Positions 1 through 6,243 of a DNA stretch of 18,021 nucleotides are shown piece by piece; position 1 is the stretch's first letter; the number at the start of each line of letters is the position of its first letter. This DNA comes from SIG440 sp045578305 (GTDB lineage: Bacteria; Bacillota; Clostridia; Monoglobales; Monoglobaceae), in contig JAZNKA010000042.1 in assembly GCA_045578305.1 (NCBI GenBank), positions 1-18,021 of the forward strand, written 5' to 3'. The position numbers were made by a program, and so were the translations under genes. The notes beneath the pieces were generated by a model, which saw nothing but the letters and a program-made list of their open reading frames with translations, ran no database searches and was not told where the DNA came from.

Positions 1-617
1 GTATCTATAATAAATTTTCCTGTTTCTTTATCATAAACAAAAAGTTGAGCATCAAGCTCTTTTGCCATATTATTGTATTTTTCCTTGATAGTTTCAATTT
101 TAATAATGCCATACATAATACCGACAGTTTCTCCGTTCACCTGAATCGGAACAGAGCTACGGACTACCTGATCATCGGGCATACAATAGCTATAAGTTCT
201 ACCGGTAATATGTTCTCCCAGAAGTGCCTGCTCTTCAAATGAAATTTGTCCTTTCAAATCATAGACTCCGTCCTTTGTGATAAAAGTGCAGTCCGGGTTG
301 AGTATACCAATTCTCGAAAACAAGCCGATAGGCTTAAAGGAATCAAACATACGCTCATAGCCTTTTCCGTCAGCATAGAGCTTTGACGCAAAGTTTGCCA
401 TAGTAGTAAGGTTTTCTCTGTCTGATTTTAATTGCAAAATAAGATCGTCTTTAATCTGTTTTGTCTGAATATGAAGCATTTCATAAGCATCGTCCTCAGC
501 CTTAATAAAGAAAGATACAACCATTGCAAAAAAGACTGCACATATTAAAATTGCAGCAACAATTGTATATAAAATATTATTTTGTCTTTGTTTTTTTCGT
601 TCATATGTTATTGCCAT
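1..617 (-). CDS. Membrane-anchored sensor protein, N-terminal part (runs off the window)
   Basis: This open frame runs from an ATG at 617 to the left edge without a stop (205 whole codons), so it is a 5' fragment. The start is supported by AGAAGGAA about 7 bases upstream and by a promoter at 671-698. The protein begins with a basic cytoplasmic stretch (residues 1-13, rich in K, R and Q), then one membrane segment (about 15-38). An extracytoplasmic region follows (about 40-205) that reads like a Cache/PAS-type ligand-binding domain, with strands such as GLFSRIGILNPDCTF and NGETVGIMYGIIKI. In clostridia this arrangement usually precedes a GGDEF, EAL, kinase or chemoreceptor output domain; that part lies outside the window, so the output is unknown. 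I infer an extracellular signal sensor, possibly for cyclic-di-GMP signalling, but cannot show the enzyme. It points away from the tmRNA gene and is separated from it by a terminator. Confidence 0.75.
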   Translation of the reverse strand, partial: MAITYERKKQRQNNILYTIVAAILICAVFFAMVVSFFIKAEDDAYEMLHIQTKQIKDDLILQLKSDRENLTTMANFASKLYADGKGYERMFDSFKPIGLFSRIGILNPDCTFITKDGVYDLKGQISFEEQALLGEHITGRTYSYCMPDDQVVRSSVPIQVNGETVGIMYGIIKIETIKEKYNNMAKELDAQLFVYDKETGKFIID

Positions 618-929
618 ATCTATTCCTTCTTAATCTATAATTCAAATTGCTCAATTATATATACATTATAATTATACCATGTAAATACATTTTTTCAATA
701 CCTATGCTGATTTTTGTGAGTATTTTCTAACATTTTTCTAACCAAAACTGAACCAAAAGCGTCAGAAATGGCAATACGCTAATTTCGTACGCACAAAAGG
801 CTTTGAAAGATTTTAATCCCTCAAAGCCTTGATTTTACGCTAGTTTCGTCGTTTTTTAATTTCTCTTAAATTCCGCTTAATTGCTCTAGCCTACCCCACT
901 CGCAACTGACTCAAAATTTTGCATAACGA
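618..929. other. Intergenic region with a hairpin between short direct repeats
   Basis: I see no convincing gene here. It holds the sensor promoter (671-698) and a 10-bp inverted repeat, AAGGCTTTGA at 797-806 with TCAAAGCCTT at 821-830 (14-base loop). The hairpin is flanked by direct repeats ACGCTAATTTCGT (776-788) and ACGCTAGTTTCGT (837-849), which differ at one position. On the minus strand the hairpin is followed by only a short T run, so it could be a weak back-up terminator behind ssrA. The remainder shows nothing recognisable. Confidence 0.4.
671..698 (-). promoter_or_regulatory. Sigma-A-type promoter of the sensor gene
   Basis: On the minus strand there is TTGAAA (693-698), a 16-base spacer and a perfect TATAAT (671-676). 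The predicted start is near 664, giving a leader of about 47 bases before the ATG at 617. Confidence 0.65.
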
Positions 930-964
930 AAAGAAAAGGCACACATTTTGTGTGCCTTTTCTTT
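930..964 (-). terminator. Strong intrinsic terminator of ssrA, usable from both sides
   Basis: A perfect 15-bp stem (930-944 with 950-964) with core GGCACAC/GTGTGCC and a 5-base loop lies directly next to the tmRNA 3' end at 966. It has T-rich flanks on both strands, so it can terminate ssrA and also any transcript coming from the left. Confidence 0.85.
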
Positions 965-965
965 C

Positions 966-1315
966 TGGTGGAGGCGAGGGGAATTGAACCCCTGTCCGAA
1001 AACCTTTCCATACCCGGCGCTACGAGCGTAGTCTTTGTTTAAGATTCCCCACACGGACAGTCCAAAGACAGGCAGACCGTGCCGGTAGCTTCATAAAATC
1101 GTGACCGGGTCAAAGCTTTCCCGATTCATGTGCACCGCGTCAGATGATGCCCTGTATCTCCCTTGCGGTCAGGAAGAGAGGACAGCCGCCGTTATTTAGG
1201 CAGCGTAAGCTAAATTTTTGTTAGCGTTTAATTTTAAAGTTTGGGATTTTAACGCAGCTCCCACTGCGGCTCGCTCCGAATACTTCAAAATCCCCGTCGA
1301 AACCATTACGCCCCC
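966..1315 (-). ncRNA. ssrA: Transfer-messenger RNA (tmRNA), tag ANKNLAYAA
   Basis: tmRNA rescues ribosomes stalled on broken mRNA by adding a degradation tag. On the minus strand the 5' end reads GGGGGCGUAAUGGUUUCGAC, the conserved tmRNA start. The 3' end carries the T-arm (GGGUUCAAUUCCCC) and an encoded CCA ending at 966. The 5' GGGGGCG pairs with CGCCUCC before the ACCA end (one G-U pair), forming a 7-bp acceptor stem that fixes both ends and gives 350 nt. The tag frame lies at 1196-1225 (minus): GCU AAC AAA AAU UUA GCU UAC GCU GCC UAA, giving ANKNLAYAA, with the first alanine of the final tag coming from the charged tmRNA. The terminator at 930-964 follows. I find no convincing promoter just upstream; the gene is probably read from the smpB promoter and processed. 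Its partner smpB is the next gene upstream. Confidence 0.97.
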
Positions 1316-1322
1316 TTATATT

Positions 1323-1509
1323 TATGCAGAGGACACCCAAGCTTTATATGGCTTAAATCGGCAAATCCTCCGACATGCTGTGTTAAAATGCTCGCGAATA
1401 CACAAAGTATTCCCTGCGCTTTTGCCTTGTATGCCAAAGGATTTTCTCGATTTAACCTCTTCGCCCCTGCTTTTTAAGCGGGCATATAAATTTGGATATC
1501 CTCTGCATA
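1323..1509 (-). repeat. Foldback (structured) element, copy A, filling the smpB-ssrA gap
   Basis: The 187-base element is read on the minus strand. The outer arms at 1483-1509 and 1323-1350 pair over about 27 positions; both carry TATGCAGAGGA. A side hairpin follows on the 5' side at 1465-1482 (CCCGCTT / AAGC-A-GGG), then a purine stretch CGAAGAG. An inner helix comes next (TTAAATCG ... AAATCC in both arms, about 1352-1377 with 1430-1456). At the top is a 48-base core at 1382-1429 that is identical to copy B at 11540-11587. The core contains the hairpin GAATAC-TTTGT-GTATTC and a flanking AAAAGC/GC-A-TTTT helix. Differences between the arms at five positions are G-U pairs on the minus-strand RNA and would be A-C mismatches on the plus-strand RNA. 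I do not recognise a named family. It may be a structured RNA or a small non-autonomous mobile element. Confidence 0.75.
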
Positions 1510-1525
1510 CTCTTTTTTCTTGCAG

Positions 1526-1996
1526 TTATCTGTATTGCTCTTTCATCGTTCTGTCAATCTGTCGCTTTGCATCGCGCTCGGCAATTGATGCACGCTTGTC
1601 ATAGTTCTTTTTGCCTCGGCAAAGCCCGACAAGCACCTTGACATACGAACCTTTGAAATAAACTTTCAGCGGAATAAGCGTATAGCCCTGCTGCTGAGTC
1701 AGGCCGATAAGCTTTGCTATCTCCTTTTTGTGAAGAAGCAGCTTTCGCTCCCTGAGCGGGTCCTTGTTGAATATGTTGCCCTTTTCGTAAGGCGAAATAT
1801 GCGTGCCAATAAGATATGCCTCGCCCGATTTGACCGAGACATAACTATCTTTGAGATTCACCCTGCCCTCGCGTACAGATTTTACCTCGGTGCCAAAAAG
1901 CGAAATGCCTGCCTCGTAGGTCTCGTCCACAAAATAATCGTGCCACGCCTTTTTGTTCTGAGCAATGGTTGTGTCGTTTTTGTTATCCTTTGCCAT
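1526..1996 (-). CDS. smpB: SsrA-binding protein SmpB
   Basis: SmpB binds the tRNA-like part of tmRNA and brings it to the A site of stalled ribosomes in the cytoplasm. The 156-residue product has the normal family length. It shows the OB-fold core with GTEVKS (residues 35-40), the VNLKDSYV segment, and the basic C-terminal tail (about 125-156, with KKNYDKR) that enters the empty mRNA channel and becomes helical. The start is supported by GGAG ten bases upstream of the ATG. A clear promoter lies at 2041-2069. The next element downstream is copy A of the foldback repeat, beginning 16 bases after the stop, and then the ssrA gene, so the protein and RNA partners are adjacent and probably transcribed together. 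Nothing in the protein looks abnormal. Confidence 0.97.
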   Translation of the reverse strand: MAKDNKNDTTIAQNKKAWHDYFVDETYEAGISLFGTEVKSVREGRVNLKDSYVSVKSGEAYLIGTHISPYEKGNIFNKDPLRERKLLLHKKEIAKLIGLTQQQGYTLIPLKVYFKGSYVKVLVGLCRGKKNYDKRASIAERDAKRQIDRTMKEQYR

Positions 1997-2040
1997 AGCT
2001 TTCTCCGTTTAATTGTTATTTTTCATCAGCCGCAACAATG

Positions 2041-2069
2041 AGTATAGCACACAAGCTTTTTTTCGTCAA
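2041..2069 (-). promoter_or_regulatory. Sigma-A-type promoter of smpB (and probably ssrA)
   Basis: On the minus strand TTGACG (2064-2069) and TATACT (2041-2046) are separated by exactly 17 bases. The expected start is near 2034, about 38 bases before the smpB ATG. The -35 box sits in the loop of an 8-bp TTTTTTCG/CGAAAAAA inverted repeat, which may matter for regulation or for ending the upstream transcript. Confidence 0.7.
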
Positions 2070-2117
2070 CGAAAAAATTTTGCTTTTTTTGAGTCTTTTT
2101 GTCAAAAAGCACACGTG

Positions 2118-3896
2118 TCAGCAACTTACAGGAAGCTTGATTGTTACCTTGGTAAACTGCCCCACCTTGCTTTCCATCGAAATGGTTCCTCCGTGATTCT
2201 CGATAATTTCCTTTGCGATAGCAAGCCCAAGACCTGTGCCGCCACGGTCTCTTGACCGCGCTTTGTCAACGCGATAAAACCTTTCGAAAATATGCGGCAT
2301 ATCGTGCTCGGGGATGCCTTTGCCTGTATCCTCAATCTTTATATAAACATCGCCGTAAAGACTGCTTGTAAAGACGCGTATCGCACCGCCCTTGGGTGTG
2401 TACTTCATGGAATTTGAAATTATATTTTTGACAGCGCGCTCAATCTGGAAGGTGTCGCCAAGAATTGACGGAACATCATTCACGCGATTGAACGAAATCT
2501 CCTGTCCGTTGTTTTCGGCTTCAATTCTGAATGTATCAACAATTCCTTCAACAAGTGCAGCGGGGTCAAACATCTCTTTGTTAAGCTCGATGCTTTGTGC
2601 ATCGAATTTTGAAAGGGTCAAAAGATTTTTGACAAGGCTTGTCATCTTGTCGGTCTCATTCTGAATGGTTTTGAGGAACGAAATGGTCATCTCGTCACCG
2701 ACAGGGTAGTTGTCGATAAGTGTTTCGGTATATGTTCCGATAGTTGTAAGCGGAGTCTTAAGCTCGTGCGAGACCTCGGCAACAAACTTTTTGCGCGACA
2801 AATCAAGATTAAACTGCTCGGTTATATCACTGAACACACAAACAACACCTGCAACACGATCATTTTCAAACTTAAACGGCAAAAAGTATGCCTTAAGATG
2901 CTTATGATTTATCTCGATATCCCTGATTTCGGTACGAAACCGGTCAAGGTACACAAACTGCGCCATGCTTACGGCAGAGTTGAGGTCTGCAAAAAAGCTG
3001 TCAAACCTGACTTCCTCGGGGTTGTCAATCCTCAGCATATCCTTTGCCGCCTGATTGATTGAAATAATCTCCTGCCTGGTGTTAAACGCGATAATACCAT
3101 TGTTTATGTGCTCAAGAATAATTTCAAGCTTATGCTTTTCGCCCGCAACCTCCGAAATGGCGTTTTTCATAACTCCGCCCATATAGTTAAACGTCTCAAC
3201 CAGCGTCCCTATCTCGTCCGCCGACTGCGCCTCGAGGTTTGAGTCAAAATTGCCCTCGGCAAAATCCTCTGCCTTTTCGGTAAGTACAGAGATTGGATTT
3301 GTTATGGTCTTTGACAAAAAGTATCCCAAAAATACCGATGCCAGCACGCCAAAAAGAATCGCCTGAATTATGATATACAAAATATTGTGCGTGACGCTGT
3401 TTACGCTTTGCTTGCTGTCACGGACATATATTATGTATCCGTCGGGATTATTCTTGTCGCCGTTTAAAAAGTATGCATAATCCATATACGAAGCATTGGA
3501 GCGGATTCGGCGACCCACACCGCCCGACATTGCCTGAATTATGTTGGGTGTTTTTTCGGGTGCGCCTGTGTCTGTGCCAAAGCTGAAGAGGCGCTTTGCG
3601 GTTTTTGCATCCAGAACTTCGCACTGGCGTGACGCCGAAAGTCCAAGCTGGCTTGAATATGCCGAAATAACAGTGTTTACACGAGCTGTCCGCTGGTCAC
3701 CCAAAAGGTCCGTTTCAAGCGTCTGGGTCATTGCCTGCGCAAAATCCCCCGACATAACCTTGTCCATCTGATTGCGGAAGTCGTCGCTGTAAAGCCTGAC
3801 AACACTGCCAAACATATAAAGGGCGACAAAAAGCATAATGGCAACAACCAATGCCACAAAAATACAAACTATTTTCCATTGCATTTTTTTAAACAT
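2118..3896 (-). CDS. Sensor histidine kinase, WalK (YycG)/PhoR type
   Basis: This is a 592-residue membrane kinase that would autophosphorylate on histidine and pass the phosphate to a response regulator. Order of parts: membrane segment (about 9-30), extracytoplasmic sensor domain (31-168), second membrane segment (about 171-194), HAMP (195-250), PAS (255-360), HisKA with phospho-acceptor H377 in VSHELKTPLTT, then the ATPase domain with N box (KNIISNSMKYTP, N495), G1 (DTGKGIP, 523-529), the F box region (IFERFYRVDKARS) and G2 (GGTGLGLA, 552-559). This order and the ERFYRVDKARSR-GGTGLGLAIAKEI segment match WalK/YycG, the essential cell-wall kinase of Firmicutes. The expected regulator gene (walR) is not next to it: the upstream neighbour, 52 bases away, is a glycosyltransferase. 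It could therefore be a WalK paralogue tied to surface glycans, or WalK itself moved from its usual place. Start: GGAG lies about 9 bases before the ATG. Confidence 0.88.
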   Translation of the reverse strand: MFKKMQWKIVCIFVALVVAIMLFVALYMFGSVVRLYSDDFRNQMDKVMSGDFAQAMTQTLETDLLGDQRTARVNTVISAYSSQLGLSASRQCEVLDAKTAKRLFSFGTDTGAPEKTPNIIQAMSGGVGRRIRSNASYMDYAYFLNGDKNNPDGYIIYVRDSKQSVNSVTHNILYIIIQAILFGVLASVFLGYFLSKTITNPISVLTEKAEDFAEGNFDSNLEAQSADEIGTLVETFNYMGGVMKNAISEVAGEKHKLEIILEHINNGIIAFNTRQEIISINQAAKDMLRIDNPEEVRFDSFFADLNSAVSMAQFVYLDRFRTEIRDIEINHKHLKAYFLPFKFENDRVAGVVCVFSDITEQFNLDLSRKKFVAEVSHELKTPLTTIGTYTETLIDNYPVGDEMTISFLKTIQNETDKMTSLVKNLLTLSKFDAQSIELNKEMFDPAALVEGIVDTFRIEAENNGQEISFNRVNDVPSILGDTFQIERAVKNIISNSMKYTPKGGAIRVFTSSLYGDVYIKIEDTGKGIPEHDMPHIFERFYRVDKARSRDRGGTGLGLAIAKEIIENHGGTISMESKVGQFTKVTIKLPVSC

Positions 3897-3948
3897 AGCT
3901 TTCGTCTCCGTCTTTTGTCAAATTTTTAAACAAATGGGGAAAGTCCCC

Positions 3949-6186
3949 CTAAACCTTGTTTTTAACAAGATATTCATAATCCTTCTGCCGCGCCTCATAA
4001 ACATCACGAAAAGCCTTTTCGGTCGCCTTGTGGAAAACATAGTCAGCGCTTCCCTCTTTTTCGGCTTTTGCCATTTTTTCGGCACGGTTTGCGCGCTCGC
4101 GCACATTCATATCGTTCCAGTCCTGCGGGGCATAAAGGTCACGCCTTAAGCGATACTGGGTCATAATTCCCGAGTATGCAGTTTTTTCGATGTGTTCAAG
4201 ATTAAACCGCTCGGGGTCAATTCGGTGTTCAACCACAGAGTTTGGATTGAGAGCAACTTTTTTCTGAATTTCTTCCATCATAAAGCACACCAACGTCTCC
4301 TCGCCGCCTGCAAAGTTGTTTCCAACCCTGCCATAGCCTGTGCGGAAGCCACCTATGCGACGAAGCTCTGCCCGTCTTGCCGCAAAGTTTGCGCCATACG
4401 GAAACTCGCCATAATCCTTTGCATATTTAATCTTTTCGCCCTCTATGTCAAGATTGCTCCAAAGACCGATTGTATTTTCGCTTACCAACGCCTTTGCCTC
4501 ATCAGGCACAGTCAAAAGAACCTTTCCGCCAACCACGCCCAAAGACTCGTCGCCGTCAAACGCGCGTATGGTTTCTTCTATTACCGCTTTGTCCAGAACG
4601 GCATCGTCATCCACATACAGCACATATTCGCCGCTTGCCGCCCAAAGTCCCGCATTTCGTGCAAACGAAAGACCTTTAAGCGGAGCAGTTATGTAGTTTA
4701 CCTCCAAATCAGGATTCTCCGCCTTTACGCTTTGAACAAGTTCCTTTACACAATTATCCCTGAAGCTGTTGTTTACAAAAACAAGCTCATAATCTTTTTT
4801 GTTTGCAGTCTGGTTGCAAATAGAGGCAAGACACGCTTTCAAGGTCTCGCTCATTTTGTGAGTGCAAAGTATAACCGACAATTTGCGTTTTGTTTCCTCG
4901 GGGTCCTCGATTTTTCTTTCCATATCATAGAGTATATCATTCTTGATTTTTGCATCAAGAAACGAAAACATCGTTTTTATATCATCAAAAGCATATTCGG
5001 GTTTGCCTTGACTAACCATTGCGTCCGCGCCAAGCTTTGCAATGATATCAAACTCTGCTTTTTTGCCTTCCTCAACCTCAAAACCGATTTTTATGGTGTC
5101 TTGGGGAAGCGTACACGAGGGCTCGCAACCGCCAAATGCAATATGGCAAACCGCCGAATTTGCATCGCCGAAAAACAGCTGCGGAAAATCTTCGTCTGTC
5201 AAAATCACATGTCCTGCACGGACAAGCTCGGCACGGAATTCGTCTGCAACCGCCTTAAGCTCGGGCGTTTCGGTCACATACCACAAAAGCGGAGTCAGGC
5301 AAAAATCGCGTCTGAAATCATCAAGCACCATCAGCTTGTAACGGTTTTTTGTTATGCCAAGCTCCTTGTCCTTTGCTGTAAGAGATTTGTCGTGCCAACG
5401 GTACGAATAGCACGGCTCGATAAAATCGGTGTGGCTTATTCCACACAGATTGTTCATGCGCATCCAGTAGTCATAATCCTCAAGCGTATGCTTGAAGCTT
5501 GAATAACAGCCCAGCACCTCCATCGCGCTCTTGCGATACATAAACGCCGCCCCGATGGTGTTGTTGGGGTACACATTCAGCTCGTAAGTATTGTTTGGGA
5601 ATATAACATTTCCGCTGCCGAACGGATATTCAAACCAACCGTGCTTGCGAAGCTTTTTGCCGCGCGCATCAATCAGGCGCATATTGGCAAAAATCATTCC
5701 CACATCAGGCTTTGATTTGATGTCTCCCACCATTTTTTCAAGAAAGTCCCTGTCCATCACATTGTCGGCAGAGGTCCATGTCAAAAATTCGCCCCGTGCC
5801 TCGCGGAATCCGCGCGAAAGAGTCCTTGGAATTTTTTTATTCTCCTGTGTCAGCACCCTTATTCTTTTGTCGTGCTCGGCATAGCTTTGAGCGATTTTCA
5901 GGCTGTCATCCTTAGAGCCGTCGTTTATAATAATCAGCTCAAAATTCTCATAGGTTTGGCAAAGCACAGATTCGATTGAATCCGCAAGAATGTCACCCCC
6001 GTTGTAAACAGGCAACACCACCGTCACCAAATCTTTTTGCATGGGAACATGCACTCTTGAAAACGCCAAAGGATAAGTATTTTGACGTTCTTCCATATAT
6101 CTTATAAACTTGTATTGATACAGATTAAGCGGTTTTTTGTCGGGGGTTTTAGGTCCCCAGATGAATTTTTTGAGTGTATCAAACAT
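3949..6186 (-). CDS. Double-domain GT2 glycosyltransferase (paralogue 1)
   Basis: The 745-residue protein carries two family-2 (GT-A fold) glycosyltransferase domains. Domain 1 (about 53-266) starts with VTVVLPVYNGG, has TWTSADN (137-142) where a DxD/SDD metal motif is expected, and HTLEDYDYWMRM (the ED...W motif). Domain 2 (about 435-686) has SVILCTHKMSE, a clear VDDDA metal-binding motif (525-529) and GGEET (627-631) for the likely catalytic base. A linker of about 170 residues joins them. The C-terminus is basic and helical. No signal peptide or membrane segments are seen, so it should act on the cytoplasmic face, adding sugars to a growing surface glycan; donor and acceptor cannot be told. 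The start is the ATG at 6186, preceded by GGAG at normal spacing; an ATG at 6198 has no usable Shine-Dalgarno site. It aligns along its length with the next gene upstream. Confidence 0.88.
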   Translation of the reverse strand: MFDTLKKFIWGPKTPDKKPLNLYQYKFIRYMEERQNTYPLAFSRVHVPMQKDLVTVVLPVYNGGDILADSIESVLCQTYENFELIIINDGSKDDSLKIAQSYAEHDKRIRVLTQENKKIPRTLSRGFREARGEFLTWTSADNVMDRDFLEKMVGDIKSKPDVGMIFANMRLIDARGKKLRKHGWFEYPFGSGNVIFPNNTYELNVYPNNTIGAAFMYRKSAMEVLGCYSSFKHTLEDYDYWMRMNNLCGISHTDFIEPCYSYRWHDKSLTAKDKELGITKNRYKLMVLDDFRRDFCLTPLLWYVTETPELKAVADEFRAELVRAGHVILTDEDFPQLFFGDANSAVCHIAFGGCEPSCTLPQDTIKIGFEVEEGKKAEFDIIAKLGADAMVSQGKPEYAFDDIKTMFSFLDAKIKNDILYDMERKIEDPEETKRKLSVILCTHKMSETLKACLASICNQTANKKDYELVFVNNSFRDNCVKELVQSVKAENPDLEVNYITAPLKGLSFARNAGLWAASGEYVLYVDDDAVLDKAVIEETIRAFDGDESLGVVGGKVLLTVPDEAKALVSENTIGLWSNLDIEGEKIKYAKDYGEFPYGANFAARRAELRRIGGFRTGYGRVGNNFAGGEETLVCFMMEEIQKKVALNPNSVVEHRIDPERFNLEHIEKTAYSGIMTQYRLRRDLYAPQDWNDMNVRERANRAEKMAKAEKEGSADYVFHKATEKAFRDVYEARQKDYEYLVKNKV

Positions 6187-6243
6187 AACTTTCTCCATTC
6201 TGACAAAATTTGCCTCGTCAACGAATTTTTGTTTCCTTAAAAC

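Noticed and set aside
1316..1370. A promoter of its own for ssrA
   Set aside because: The A/T-rich TAAATA near the tmRNA 5' end has no -35 box at a workable distance; it is also part of the foldback arm.
1218..1604. Plus-strand open frame of 128 residues over the tmRNA 5' part and the foldback element
   Set aside because: It overlaps tmRNA, the repeat and the end of smpB on the other strand, has no ribosome site and no family likeness; it is a chance frame.
3897..3948. GGGG-ACTTT-CCCC hairpin between the glycosyltransferase and the kinase as a terminator
   Set aside because: The stem has only 4 bp and is followed by ATTTGTTT; too weak to claim, and the genes look like one unit.
4192..5502. 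Long plus-strand open frame (436 residues) opposite the first glycosyltransferase
   Set aside because: It mirrors the codon pattern of the clear GT2 gene on the minus strand, is rich in Cys, His and Lys without any domain, and has no promoter or Shine-Dalgarno site.
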